Positions 1 to 11,455 are shown, numbered from the stretch's first letter. The stretch is DNA of 64,000 bases from Castor canadensis (GCF_047511655.1 NC_133397.1:48498001-48562000), one strand, 5' to 3'. Notes: generated from the sequence alone by a model not told the origin. Numbers and translations: made by a program.

Positions 1-1160
1 ATCTTGAAGCTTAGCAAAACTCCCAGGGAACTTTGACAAGAGCTGGATCTGGAGTCCTAATGCCAAGTTCAGAGAAATGTATCCTCTGTGAAGCTTTTAG
101 TGAAGAGATGCTTGGTTGTGCTTTGGTCCATTATGAAAACTGCTTTCCAGAATTTTTTTTTAAGGAAATTCTAGGAGGTCCTACATCTCTTTGAAAATCC
201 TTTGCTGTGTTCTGTTTGCATTTATACTTTGTCCTGGAATATATAATTCAAAGTGTAAGATTGTGTTTTAAATGATTTATTATTAACTTTAAAAAAAATC
301 GGGCCAAGATTATTTTCCTTGGTTTGTTTTCTCAAGTCCTTGAGCAAGCTCCAATATATAAAGAAGAGAAACACTCTTAAAATTGGCAATATTAATTGTT
401 TTGGTTATGAGAAAACCTACTTAAACTGTACATTATTACAATGATAGTTGACTTATTACCTATATGGTTATACACATATGCATTGTGATGAAGTTATAAG
501 ATCTTGAGAGAAATGATTATCCCAGATTATAAGAAGTTTGGGGAAGATCTCTTATTGACTCAGATTTTTCCCCCTGTTGCCTTGGTATTTTCGGAATTTC
601 TTGCACATCATCCACTATATGCAGCTTTGATGTAGATAGAACATTTGAACTCTGTTCAACTTGGCAATGTCAGGAGTCTGGAGTCCAACAATTTGCCTTT
701 AGGGCGGTGTTTGGGGAATAACAAAATATTTCAGAATCATTAAGGGTATTCCAAAAGGGAATTTGGGAGTGGTTGAAATGCTTTGTGTACTTCTAAGAAG
801 GCAGGATGGGAAAGATTAGAGGAGGAAAGTGGCTTTAAAATTTCACTTAGAGATTTGTAAACATAATTGGCATGACTGCAGGTTCATAATAAAATAAAAT
901 GATGATGAAAGAAGAACTGGTAAAAAAAGATCATGGCTTTTTCTGGTCTCAGATTAATAAAACTGATTTTAATGAAACTGAGAGGGTAAAACAACCAAAA
1001 AATTCACATGCTTCAAAGGCAGGATTGTTAATGAGTGATATTACAGCACCTCCTGGCCAAAGACATATCTGTTAGGAAAACTTTTAAATAGCACTTTGGT
1101 GCAAATGGTGATGCCATAGATTGCTTCTTTAAACAGACTTTCATGTAGAGAGCCTCTGAG
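1..1160. other. Non-coding sequence, nothing recognised
   Basis: AT-rich, no long open frame, no repeat family that I can name and no RNA gene signature. It is probably intergenic or intronic sequence. Confidence 0.5.
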
Positions 1161-1164
1161 GGAG

Positions 1165-1290
1165 GCAGTGTGAAGTCTTAGAAAGAACACAGACCTGGGC
1201 TCTGTCATTTTTTGGCTGTGTGTTCTTGGGTAAAGTCTATTTCTTTACTTATAAATTGGGCTGATCTTCTTTCAGAGGTTTATCCAGAGA
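1165..1290 (+). repeat. MIR SINE relic
   Basis: Diverged MIR core in sense orientation. The order 'acagacctgggctctgtca', 'ggctgtgtgttcttgggtaa' and 'ataaattgggctgat' follows the MIR consensus (tRNA-type head, core, 'cttgggcaagt' and 'aaaatgggg' segments). It is an ancient mammalian repeat with no coding capacity. Confidence 0.6.
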
Positions 1291-2064
1291 AGGTTCCATG
1301 CCTCCCTCTTTCTACATTTTCCAGATTTCTAGAGTTTTGCTACATACTTGGCTGCTTTTTCAAGGTCTCGCCAATCAACAAGACTTAAAGAGCTAAAAGA
1401 AGAAAGCAAATTGCTTAGATGTTATTGTTGGATTAATCAGCACGTGAAAATTTAGACACAGAAGGAAATGGGGTCTTTGTCCCTTCGCCTATAAGGAAAC
1501 TTTCATTTTTTTTTTCAGGTGTGGGGATGTGGAGAGGCAGTAAAAGTTCACAGTTCCTACATATTTGACTCAAAGATTTATCTAGGCATTTTTTCCTTGT
1601 GATTGTGGTTTGAATTTGGCTGTTGATTGCTTTTCACATAGACCTCTTTCCTATATTCATTTGTTCTTTCATGTCATTCAAATATTTTAACTACTTAATG
1701 CTCATTATTGAACACTGCCTTATGATTAAGACCAGCATCGCCTAGCTCTGGGTCACAAGGTCAAGGGTGCATGCAGGTTAGAAGTGAAGCAGGCCCTACC
1801 TAACATAAACATGAGCACCGCAGACTGTGGTGAACTGGAGACCTCTGTCCAGAGATTGGCTACCAGTTGCCCCACCAGTACCAGTACATGGGCTGCATAC
1901 ATGGACTTACAAGTTTTTTGAGTGTAGTCAAAAAATCAGGCTTTAAATGTGAACTCTTTCCTGATTTTTAAACCACACAATGGAGCCCATTATTTGAGGA
2001 CTGCATTGTGTACTTGGATTCCAGTTGAGATAGCAACCTCTGTCACTGTCTGCATCTTGGTAGT
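1291..2064. other. Non-coding sequence, nothing recognised
   Basis: No gene, no named repeat and no structured RNA seen. A slightly GC-richer patch lies at about 1735-1920 ('ccccaccagtaccagtacatgg' region) without an open frame worth reporting. Confidence 0.4.
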
Positions 2065-2262
2065 CGACAGTTAAGAGATAGATAATCTGGGGTCATATTA
2101 TGGTCCCCATCCCTTACTGGCAATTTGACCCTGGCAAGAACTTGGCTTCTCATATATAAACTGGAGATGATGATGGCACTTACGGAGTTTTGGTGAATAA
2201 TCAAATTAATTTAATTATATTAAGTGCTTAGAATAATAACTGGGATGTACTATGCTATTGAA
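2065..2262 (+). repeat. MIR SINE relic
   Basis: Sense-oriented MIR. It shows a degenerate 'ggcaatttgaccctggcaag' segment, then 'ataaactggagatgatgatgg' and 'agtgcttagaataataactgg', in the MIR order. It ends just before the target site used by the adjacent L1. Confidence 0.6.
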
Positions 2263-2340
2263 GTGTTTAGTATTATTGGGATCCTATGTTCTTTTTTTTT
2301 TTGTTTTATTATTCATATGTGCATACAATGCTTGGGTCAT

Positions 2341-2412
2341 TTCTCCCCCCTCCCCTCCACTCCCTCCCTTACCACCCACCCTGCCCTCTCCCTCTGCCCC
2401 CCACCCCTTCAG
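2341..2412 (-). repeat. L1 3'UTR polypurine tract
   Basis: On the plus strand this is a C-rich run (ctcccccctcccctccactccctccc...), so the L1 sense strand is G-rich with runs of 3-6 G. The same tract recurs in the other three copies of this L1 family (about 15949-16017, 32451-32522, 45515-45585). G-rich 3'UTR tracts capable of forming G-quadruplexes are a known feature of mammalian L1s. Confidence 0.8.
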
Positions 2413-2666
2413 TACCCAGCAGAAACTATTTTGCCCTTATCTCTAATTTTGTTGAAGAGAGAGTATAAGCAATAATAAGAAGGACCAAGGGTTTTTGCTA
2501 GTTGAGCTAAGGATAGCTATACAGGGCATTGACTCACATTGATTTCCTGTGCATGTGTGTTACCTTCTAGGTTAATTCTTTTTGATTTAATCTTCTCTCT
2601 AGTTCCTGGTCCCCTTCTCCTATTGGCCTCAGTTGCTTTTAAGGTATCTGCTTTAGTTTCTCTGCA

Positions 2667-5600
2667 TTGAGGGCAACAAATGCTAGCTAATTTTTTAGGT
2701 GTCTTACCTATCCTCATATCTCCCTTGTGTGCACTTGCTTTTATCTTGTGATTAAAGTTCAATCCCCTTGTTGTGTTTGCCCTTGATCTAATGTCCGTGC
2801 ATGAGGGAGAACATTTGAGTTTTGGTCTTTTGGGTCAGGCTAACCTCACTCAGAATGATGTTCTCCAATTCCATCCATTTACCAGTGAATGATAACATTT
2901 CATTCTTCTTCATGGCTGCATAAAATTCCATTGTGTATAGATACCACATTTTCTTAATCCATTTGTCAGTGGTGGGGCATCTTGGCTGTTTCCATAACTT
3001 GGCTATTGTGAATGGTGCTGCATAAACATGGGTGTGCAGGTGCCTCTGGAATAACCTGTGTCACAGTCTTTTGGGTATATCCCCAAGAGTGGTATTGCTG
3101 GATCAAATGGTAGATCAATGTTTAGTTTTTTAAGTAGCCTCCGAAGTTTTTTCCAGAGTGGTTGTACTAGTTTACATTCCCACCAACAGTGTAAGAGGGT
3201 TCCTTTCTCCCCGCATCCTCGCCAACACCTGTTGTTCATGGTGTTGCTGATGATGGCTATTCTAACAGGGGTGAGGTTGAATCTTAGTGTGGTTTTAATT
3301 TGCATTTCCTTTATTGCTAGAGATGGTGAGCATTTTTTCATGTGTTTTCTGGCCATTTGAATTTCTTCTTTTGAGAAAGTTCTGTTTAGTTCACTTGCCC
3401 ATTTCTTTATTGGTTCATTATTTTTGGGAGAATTTAGTTTTTTAAGTTTCCTCTATATTCTGGTTATCAGTCCTTTGTCTGATGTGTAGCTGGCAAATAT
3501 TTTCTCCCACTCTGTGGGTGTTCTCTTCAGTTTAGAGACCATTGCTTTTGATGAGCAGAAGCTTTTTAGTTTTATGAAGTCCAATTTATCTATGCTATCT
3601 CTTAGTTGCTGTGCTGCTGGGGTTCCGTTGAGAAAGTTCTTACCTATACCTACTAACTCCAGAGTATTTCCTACTCTTTCCTGTATCAACTTTAGAGTTT
3701 GGGGTCTGATATTAAGATTCTTGATCCATTTTGAGTTAATATTGGTATAGGGTGATATACATGGATCTAGATTCAGTTTTTTGCAGACTGCTAACCAGTT
3801 TTCCCAGCAGTTTTTGTTGAAGAGGCTACTTTTTCTCCATCGTATATTTTTAGCACCTTTGTCAAAGACAAGTTGGTTATAGTTGTGTGGCTTCATATCT
3901 GGGTCCTCTATTCTGTTCCACTGGTCTTCATGTCTGTTTTTGTGCCAGTACCATGCTGTTTTTATTGTTATTGCTTTGTAATATAGTTTGAAGTCAGGTA
4001 TTGTGATACCTCCTGCATTGTTCTTTTGACTGAGTATTGCCTTGGGTATTCTTGGCCTCTGGTGTTTCCACATAAATTTCACAGTAGATTTTTCAATCTC
4101 TTTAATGAATGTCGTTGGAATTTTGATGGGAATTGCATTAAACATGTAGATTACTTTTGGGAGTATAGACATTTTTACTATGTTAATTCTACCAATCCAT
4201 GAGCATGGGAGATCTCTCCACTTTCTATAGTCTTCCTCAATCTCTTTCTTCAGAAGTTCGTAGTTTTCCTTGTAGAGGTCATTCACATCTTTTGTTAGGT
4301 TTACACCTAGGTATTTGATTTTTTTGAGGCTATTGTAAATGGAATTGTTTTCATATATTCTTTTTCAGTTTGCTCATTGTTAGTGTATAGAAATGCTAAT
4401 GATTTTTCTATGTTGATTTTATATCCTGCTACCTTGCTGTAGCTATTGATGGTGTCTAGGAGCTTTTGAGTAGAGTTTTTTGGGTCTTTAAGGTATAGGA
4501 TCATGTTGTCTGGAAATAGGGATATTTTGACAGTTTTTTTACCTACTTATATTCCTTTTATTTCTTCTTCTTGCCTAATTGCTCTGGCTAGGAATTCCAG
4601 GACTATGTGCAATAGGAGTAGAGATAGTGGGCATCCTTGTCTAGTTCCTGATTTTAGAGGGAATGGTTTCAGTTTTTCTCCGTTAAGTATAATGCTGGCT
4701 CTAGGTTTGTCATATATAGCTTTTATAATGTTGAGGTACTTTCCTTCTATTCCTAGTTTTCTTAGAGCTTTTATCATGAAATGATGTTGGATCTTATCAA
4801 ACGCTTTTTCTGCATCTATTGAGGTGATCAAGTGGTTTTTGTCTTTGCTTCTGTTAATGTGGTTTATTACGTTTATTGATTTTTGTATGTTGAACCACCC
4901 CTGCATTCCTGGAATGAAGCCTACTTGGTCGTGGTGAATAATCTTTTTGATGTGTTGTTGAATTCGGTTTGCCATTATTTTGTTGAGGATTTTTGCATCA
5001 ATGTTCATTAAGGAGATTGGCCTACAGTTCTCCTTTTTGGAGGTATCTTTGCCTGGTTTTGGGATAAGTGTAACACTGGCTTCATAAAATGTGTTAGGCA
5101 GTTTTCCTTCCCTTTCTATTTTGTGGAACAGTTTAAGCAGGGTTGGTATCAGTTCTTCTTTAAAGGTCTGATAGAATTGAGCAGAGAATCCATCAGGTCC
5201 TGGACTTTTCTTTTTGGGGAGATGCTTGATTGCTGCTTCAATTTCATTTTGTGTTATGGATCTATTCAGGTGATTAATTTCCTCTTGGTTCAGTTTTGGA
5301 TGATCATATGTATCTAGAAATCTGTCCATTTCTTTAAGATTTTCAAATTTATTTGAATATAGGTTCTCAAAGTAGTCTGTGATGATTTCCTGGACTTCCA
5401 TGGTGTTTGTTGTTATCTCCCCTTTTGCATTCCTGATTCTACTAATTTGGGTTTTTTCTCCTCATTAGACAGGTTTGCCAGGGGTCTGTTGATCTTGTTT
5501 ATTTTTTCAAAGAACCAACTTTTTGTTTCATTAATTCTTTGTATGGTTTTTTTGGTTTCTATTTCATTGATTTCAGCTCTTATTTTTATTATTTCTCTCC

Positions 5601-6605
5601 TTCTATTTGTTTTGGGATTTGCTTGTTCTTGTTTTTCTAGGAGTTTGAGATGTATCATTAGGTCATTGATTTGGGATCTTTCAGTCTTTTTAATATATGC
5701 ACTCATGGCTATAAACTTTCCTCTCAGGACTGCCTTAGCTGTGTCCTATAGGTTCTGGTAGGTTGTGTTTTCATTTTCATTGACTTCCAGGAACTTTTTA
5801 ATTTCCTCTTTTATTTCATCAATGACCCATTGTTCATTAAGTAATGAGTTATTCAGCTCCTAGCTGTTTGCATGTTTTTTGTCTTTTCTTTTGTTGTTGA
5901 GTTCTAGTTTTATTGCATTGTGATCAGATAGTATGCACGGTATAATTTCTATTTTCTTATATTTGCTGAGACTTGCTTTGTGCCCTAGGATATGATCTAT
6001 TTTGGAGAAGGTTTCATGGGCTGCTGAGACGAATGTATATTGTGTAGAAGTTGGATGAATTGTTCTGTAGACATCAAGTAGGTCCATTTGATCTATTGTA
6101 TATTTTAGATCTTGATCTCTTTATTGATTTTTTGTTTGGTTGACCTATCTATTGATGATAATGGGGTGTTAAAGTCTCCCACAACCACTGTGTTGGCGTT
6201 AATATATGCTTTTAGGTCTTTCAGAGTATGTTTGATGAAATTGGGTGTGTTGACATTGGGTGCATACAGATTGATGATTATTATTTCCTTTTGGTCTATT
6301 TCCCCTTTTATTAGTATGGAATGTCCTTCTTTATATCATTTAATCAATGTAGGTTTGAAGTCTACTTTGTCAGAGATAAGTACTGCTACTCCTGCCTGTT
6401 TTCGGGGGCCATTGGCTTGGTAAATCTTCCAGCCTTTCATCCTAAGCCTATGCTTATTTCTGTCAGTGAGATGGGTCTCCTGTAAGCAACAGATTGTTGG
6501 ATCTTCCTTTTTAATCCATTTCGTCAAATGGTGCCTTTTGATGGGTGAATTAAGTCCGTTAACATTAAGTGTTAGTACTGATAGATATATGGTGATTCCT
6601 GTCAC
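2667..6605 (-). pseudogene. L1 ORF2 pseudogene (endonuclease-reverse transcriptase)
   Basis: Remnant of the L1 ORF2 protein, which nicks DNA and reverse-transcribes L1 RNA at the target. The start ATG is at 6603-6605 and leads into an AP-type endonuclease domain ('LTLNVNGLNSP', 'CLQETHL'). The reverse transcriptase lies at about 5400-4300 ('[15 protein letters not shown]', '[12 protein letters not shown]', '[10 protein letters not shown]'). The Cys-rich C-terminus is at about 3300-3150 ('[19 protein letters not shown]'). The frame is broken by a frameshift near 5430, a TAA at 4544-4546, loss of one A in an A-run near 4320, a TAG at 3453-3455, and further stops between 5707 and 6336. The catalytic F-A-D-D is changed to F-P-D-N (4505-4516), losing the second Asp. 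The normal terminal TAA is CAA at 2667-2669. Confidence 0.93.
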
Positions 6606-6684
6606 TTAGTTGTTTTAGTTGTTTGAAGGTTTGATTGTGTGTACCTAAGTTGAGGTTACTCTCTACTTTCTTGCTGTTTTTTTC

Positions 6685-7744
6685 CTATAGTTTGGTGCTG
6701 CCTGTCCTTTCATGGTTATGTTGGGTTTCACTTTCTGTGTGCAGAATCCCTTGCAGAATCTTTTGTAGTGGTGGCTTTGTGGTCACATATTGTTTTAGTT
6801 TCTGCTTATCATGGAAGACTTTTATTGCTCCATCTATTTTGAATGATAGTTTTGCTGGGTAGAGTATCCTGGGGTTGAAGTTATTTTAATTCAGTGCCCG
6901 AAGATCTTACCCCATGCTCTTCTTGCTTTTAATGTTTCTGTTGAGAAGTCTTCTGTGTTTTTGCTGGGTTTACATTTGTATGTTATTTGTTTTTTCTGTC
7001 TTACGGCCTTCAGTATTCTTTCTCAGGTCTCTGTGTTTGTTGTTTTAATGATACTATGCCGTGGGGTAGATCTATTTTGGTCTGGTCTTTGTGATGCTCT
7101 GGAGGCCTCTTGCATCTGCATGGGAATATCTTTCTCTAGATTTGGGAAATTTTCCATTATTATTTTGTTGAATTTATTATGCATTCCCTTCACTTGCACC
7201 TTTTCTCCTTCTTCAATGCCCATGATTCCCAGGTTTGGTCTTTTGATGGAGTCCGTGAGTTCTTGCATTTTCTTTTCACAGGTCTTGAGTTGTTTAACTA
7301 ATAGTTCTTTGGTTTTTCCTTTAATTACCATTTCATCTTCGAGTTCTGAGATTCTGTCTTCTGTTTGTTCTATTCTGCTGGATTGCCCCTCCATTTTGTT
7401 TTGCAGTTCTGTTTCGTTCTTTTTTCTGAGGTTTTCCATATCCTGAGTCATTTCCTCTTTAATGTTGTCTATTGTTGTCCTGAGTTCATTTATCTCTTTA
7501 TTAATCATGTTCTTAGTTTCACTTTGGTGTTCATACAGTGCTTGTATGGTTTCTTTTATTTCTTCTTGTGCTTTTTCAAATTCTCTATTTTTGTTATCTT
7601 GGAATTTCTGAGTGTCTCCTGTACATTTTGGTTGACCCTATCCTGTATCATCTCTATAAAATTCTCATCGATTACCTGTAGTATTTCTTCTTTTAGATTG
7701 TTCTTGTGGGCTTCATTGGGTTCTTTGGCATAGTTTATCTTCAT
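6685..7744 (-). pseudogene. L1 ORF1 pseudogene (RNA-binding chaperone)
   Basis: ORF1 protein coats L1 RNA as a trimer and acts as a nucleic-acid chaperone. The ATG at 7742-7744 gives a Lys/Glu/Asn-rich N-terminus, and a frameshift follows near 7510-7556. The segment 7508-7023 encodes a heptad-rich coiled coil ('RISELEDEM', 'LLVKQLKTCEKKMQEL') and an RRM-like part ('GIMGIEEGEKVQ', 'ENFPNL'). A TGA at 7020-7022 replaces the Arg codon of the usual C-terminal domain start. Behind it the frame still reads 'RILKAVRQKKQITYK' and 'DFSTETLKARRAWGKIF', a recognisable ORF1 C-terminal domain, with another stop before the natural TAG at 6685-6687. The gap to ORF2 is 79 nt, typical for L1. Confidence 0.9.
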
Positions 7745-8104
7745 TTTATTGGAGTCTGGTCTGAGTATCTCTTTTCTTCATTTCCCTCTGGTTCCTGTAC
7801 TAATTTTTTGCTGTGGGGAAACTGGTTTCCCTGTATTTTTCTGTCTTCCCATCATTGTCCTTGGTGTGGTTATTGTCCCTGTACTGTGTGCAATTAAGCA
7901 TTTTCTGGCTGTAATAGTAGCACTAGTGATATTTAGAATGGAAGGGTGAGAGAGGATGGAAAGCAAAGAAGTTAAAGGAAAAGGGAAAAACAAATAATCC
8001 AGCAGAAAAAAAAAAAACCCAAAGAAACAACCAAAAATTTTTCAAAGATATAAACAGGGAGAGACAGTGTACTAATCAACCATAAGCTGAAAGGGTATTA
8101 GAGA

Positions 8105-8240
8105 GACAGAGAGAGGATTGAAAATAAAAAATAAAAAGAATAAAGATAAGAATAAAAATAAAAAATAAGTAAATGAAAGAAAAAAATAAATAAAATAAAA
8201 AAATATAAAAAAATAAAAAATAAATAAAATTAAAAAAACA
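8105..8240 (-). repeat. Low-complexity AT block inside the L1 leader
   Basis: The plus strand is nearly pure A and T with G interruptions (repeats of 'aaaataaa'), so the L1 sense strand is T-rich. It lies between the monomer region and ORF1 and may be an expanded internal poly-T/A stretch of the 5'UTR. The open frames crossing it are compositional artefacts. Confidence 0.6.
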
Positions 8241-8748
8241 AAACCAAAAACCCTCCAAGTTCAAATGCAATGAAGTTTCAGTCTTAATATTTTGATGTTT
8301 GTCCCTCAGCCTCCAATCCTGGAGATGGTGCCTCAGATGTTGTTCTGTAGTTGTCTCATCAAAGGGGTAACATAAAATAGAACAAAACTGCACAAAACAA
8401 GAAAATAAATCCCTACAAAGTGTCCCAAGTTCAAATGCAATACAGTTTCAGTAAGCTTTTCAGCATGCAGGTGTAGTTCGGTTGTTTTCTCATCAAAGGT
8501 AGGGAGAGAGGAAAAAAAAGTCTGGAGACAGATCTGTGAATGGCTATCTGCAGCTGTGGCTTGCCTGCCTGCTGCTCTCAGCCTGCTGTTGCTGGCGGTG
8601 TTATTTATGCAGATCTCTGGAGTGAGCTTAGCACTCACCTGGCCCCGCAGGCTTTGTTTACTCAGAGTTCTCCTGTTCCTGAGCCTCTGCTACAAGCTTT
8701 CCCCTTTCCAAGCACACTGGGGGAGGTGACAGTGCACCTGCCTTCTCA

Positions 8749-9013
8749 GGCCTGCATGTTTGTTTACAGCTCATGCGGGAGGTGGGTCTTCCCCCACTCC
8801 TGTGGAGTTTTCCTCCCACTGCCACTTTTACAAGCTTTCCCACTCCTGATTGCTGGGTGTGTGCTGCTGCTCCTGCCGGCCAGTGTGTTTGTTTTCAGCT
8901 CATGTGGGAGGTGGGTCTTCCCCCCTCTCCTGTGGAGTTTTTCTCCCTCTGCCACTCTCACAAGCTTTCCCGCTCCTGGTTGCTGGGCGTGTGCCCCCGC
9001 TCCCACCCTCTCT
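8749..9013 (-). promoter_or_regulatory. Tandem monomers of the L1 5'UTR promoter
   Basis: Two head-to-tail units, 8749-8877 (129 bp) and 8878-9013 (136 bp), share long blocks such as 'gggaggtgggtcttccccc', 'cctgtggagtttt' and 'acaagctttccc'. A partial third unit starts at 9014, and a diverged piece ('acaagctttcccc') lies at about 8660-8710. The region is GC-rich, unlike its surroundings. Tandem monomeric 5'UTRs driving transcription are well known in mouse L1 families. The promoter role here is inferred from position and architecture. Confidence 0.7.
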
Positions 9014-9463
9014 GGCCAGGCCTGGCTTGTTTATTTACAGTTCTGGGAGTGATTCACCTCCCTCCCTCTTCGGTGCTCAGGGCACCCCACCCTCTTTGCT
9101 ATGTGTCTTTATTGTTCTTATTGCTTATTACTCTGTTTCTCTTTTTTCCCTGGGTGGGGGTTGGTCTGTCCAGGGGGCTATGCTGATCTGGCCCAGGGTT
9201 GTCTTTGGGAGTATTGTGTACCACTTAGCTCACCTTGTGGTCCGTGTCTTCCCAAGCCATCTGGGTGTGGGCGATGGGCGGCGGCCCGGGGGCCCTCCTG
9301 CTTTCTCAGTTCAACGTGAAGTGGAGATGCTCTGTGAAGGCTGGAGGTGTGGAAGGGTCAAAGTTTTGCCTCTTCTCGGTGGCCTTGTCTGCAAGGTGTG
9401 TCTCTAGCATCTCTCCAAGATTTCACTTTAGGAGACACGCTTTCTGCTTCCTCCCTCTAGCTG

Positions 9464-9472
9464 CCATCTTGG
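9464..9472 (-). promoter_or_regulatory. YY1 site at the L1 5' end
   Basis: The plus strand reads CCATCTTGG, so the L1 sense strand reads CCAAGATGG a dozen bases from its first nucleotide. A YY1 site in this position fixes the transcription start at +1 in human L1. The same placement here supports that the copy is full length. Confidence 0.75.
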
Positions 9473-9540
9473 AAACTCCTCTCATGTTCTTTTACTAAGG
9501 GACCACACCCTTGTTCCTGTGAGGTCTGAGAAGAGGGAAG

Positions 9541-9720
9541 GAAGAAGCTAACCTTTATTGAGTACCTTCTGTGTGCCAGGAATTTGCCAAGTGCTGTTTC
9601 CTCATTTAATTCTCATGAAGACTCTCCAGGTAAGTTTCATGCACATTTTATAGTAGCAAGAACTGAGATTCAATGAGACTCAGTGACCTGTCCATGGTAG
9701 GGTTAGGATTTAATAAATAA
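9541..9720 (-). repeat. MIR SINE relic
   Basis: Antisense MIR. The plus strand gives 'acctttattgagtaccttctgtgtgccagg', 'tcatttaattctcatgaag' and 'gaactgagattcaatgagactcagtgac', matching the reverse complement of the MIR consensus in order. Confidence 0.65.
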
Positions 9721-9759
9721 ATGAATTTGATTCCAAACATACCATTTAACTAGAAAGCT

Positions 9760-9850
9760 TATTTGCAATCTCAGCATTCAGTAGTAGGGTAAGGCAGGAG
9801 GATTTAGAGTTAGGGCCAGTCTTAGTTAAATAGGGAAATCCTCTCTCAAA
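9760..9850 (+). repeat. B1-like SINE monomer
   Basis: Diverged 7SL-derived unit ('gcaatctcagcattcagtag', 'aggcaggaggattta', 'ctctctcaaaa'). The purine microsatellite that follows probably grew from its A-rich tail. Confidence 0.5.
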
Positions 9851-9854
9851 ATGA

Positions 9855-9864
9855 ATGAGAGAGG

Positions 9865-9895
<31 letters not shown>

Positions 9896-10009
9896 AGAGA
9901 GGGAGGAAAGAAGGAAGGAAGGAAGGGAGGGAGGAAGGAAAGAAGGGAGGAAGAAGGAAGGAAGGAAGGAAGGAAGGAAGGAAGGAAGGAAGGAAGGAAG
10001 GAAGGAAAA
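9855..10009 (+). repeat. (GA)n / (GGAA)n microsatellite
   Basis: Uninterrupted purine run: about 50 bp of GA repeats, then GGAA/GGGA units ending in at least eleven GGAA copies. Open frames on both strands here are repeat artefacts. Confidence 0.95.
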
Positions 10010-10164
10010 GCTTACCAATCTTGACTCAGAGATTTGTTGTGAATTTGATGCCTGGTAGGATCTCTTTCATGAAAGAACTTATGGGAAGTTGCCAAAATAA
10101 ATGAAGTAGATTACTTTAGATTTACTGCTTGGGTCCAGATTCACTACAAAGCGCTGTGCTACTC

Positions 10165-10268
10165 AGGAGCCCACTGTCTCTGCCAGTGGGGCAGGGACTG
10201 GGTCTTTTCTCCATCCAAAACTCCCAGCACAGCCCATAAGCTCAAATGCTTACCAATGAATGAATGAG
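10165..10268 (+). repeat. L2 LINE 3'-end relic
   Basis: 'ggggcagggactgggtctttt', 'actcccagcacagccca' and 'ttaccaatgaatgaatg' follow the order of the L2 3' end, which finishes in short GAAT-type repeats. Confidence 0.5.
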
Positions 10269-11280
10269 GGACTCACAGTAAGAGGCTCTCATAGTTTTGG
10301 AGAGTCTGGACAAGGTATGTGATGATGGGTCTACAAAGACAGGTATCAGCTTTTATTGCTGCAGTTCTAATTCCCAGGTATCAGCCTTTAAACACTGAAC
10401 TAAAAGCAGCCAAAATGTTGTAAAATCTTTGCCTTCCATGGTAACAGTGTTCTTACGACATCAAGGACTACAATCAGAGTGGATGGGAGGTGAGTATGAG
10501 GGGAAGGAAGAAAGGAATGATGAAGGGATTATGTCTGCAGGAATGTGAAAGGCAAAAGTCATTGAGTAAACCTCCTGTCAGATATACAAAATAATCTTTG
10601 GCTTGGATAAACTCACCAAATCAGGACAGAATCAAAACCCAATGCAACAGTTTCTTTGGAAAGCCCTTCTCACCTCTTCAGCATCTGCAAAAACAGCACT
10701 TGCTTGTAGGTGGAATAAAAGAGGATGTGAAGTTTATTTAAAGAATATTTGCTGTGATAAATCACACAGTCTTTCCCAATTAGGGCTTAAGTCACATCCC
10801 TTTATAACTCTGCAGCAGAAAATAGGAAAGTCTCTGCTGGCTAGTGAAATGTCTTTTAAGGGATCTTAATTCCTTTTCCATCTGAGAAGTTGGAAACCCA
10901 CAATTTGCTAGTCCTTGCCCCACTGACTCAATCAAATGTGTTAGGAGTCAGTAAAATTATCCTAACCATGAACCAATTATTTCTAAGATTCTAGGATAAA
11001 ACAAACAGGCAAAGGAGATCTACAGTTTCCACTCTCTCCCTAGACTTGGGGACCCTGAGGGATGCTGAATCACTCACTACCCTGCCTTTACTCTTTCAGA
11101 TGGAGGGCCAAGGCCTTTGAGGCCACACTGTCCCATCTCTGAGCCAGGCAAGGCTCACAGATGGACCTCTGGAGTAATACAGAAGTACAGTGATGCTGGG
11201 CCCATTCCTCCAGAGCTGAGGGCAAGCCATCTGAGTGAATGTGTGGTACATGCTCATTAGCAGGCCTAGAGTCCTACGCT
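10269..11280. other. Non-coding sequence, nothing recognised
   Basis: No named repeat or gene. An 88-codon open frame at 10603-10869 has no recognisable domain and is of a length expected by chance. Confidence 0.4.
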
Positions 11281-11284
11281 TCCA

Positions 11285-11455
11285 GGTGAAGGAGTTCTGG
11301 CATGTTACTTAACCTCTGATTCTCGATTTCCTTATCTGTGCAATGGGGAATAGTCTAAAGTCTACCTCACATTAGTGTGATGATTAAATGAGTTTTACCA
11401 CATGCAAAAGACTTAATACAGGGATGGCACATATTTATCAATATTGTTAGTAAGA
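11285..11455 (+). repeat. MIR SINE relic
   Basis: 'gttacttaacctctgattctc', 'ttccttatctgtgcaatgggg', 'gatgattaaatgagttttacc' and 'gggatggcaca' follow the sense MIR consensus in order. Confidence 0.75.

Larger units (their letters stand above)
2296..9483 (-). mobile_element. Full-length, inactivated LINE-1 (copy 1)
   Basis: About 7.2 kb LINE-1 retrotransposon on the minus strand with every part present. From 9483 downwards these are a 5'UTR with tandem monomers, ORF1 (7744-6685), ORF2 (6605-2667), a 3'UTR with a purine-rich tract, and a poly-A tail (read as T-run at 2292-2302). A 10-bp target-site duplication, ATGTTCTTTT, flanks it at 2286-2295 and 9484-9493. In element orientation the duplication begins AAAA preceded by T, as expected for L1 endonuclease cleavage. 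The 5' end begins at the canonical 'aagatggc' motif, so it is not truncated. Both ORFs carry several stops and frameshifts, so it cannot retrotranspose. It shares sequence with the L1 copies at 13441, 32357 and 45215 and is one family with them. Confidence 0.95.

Noticed and set aside
3058..7949. Many plus-strand open frames of 60-160 codons
   Set aside because: They are antisense shadows of L1 ORF1 and ORF2, Phe/Leu/Ser-rich as expected from the complement of A-rich L1 coding sequence.
8540..9498. Long overlapping open frames on the plus strand (up to 185 codons)
   Set aside because: They lie antisense to the GC-rich monomer region of the L1 5'UTR, are full of low-complexity Pro/Ser/Leu, and have no domain.
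9746..10058. Open frames on both strands over a repeat
   Set aside because: They are translations of the (GA)n/(GGAA)n microsatellite.
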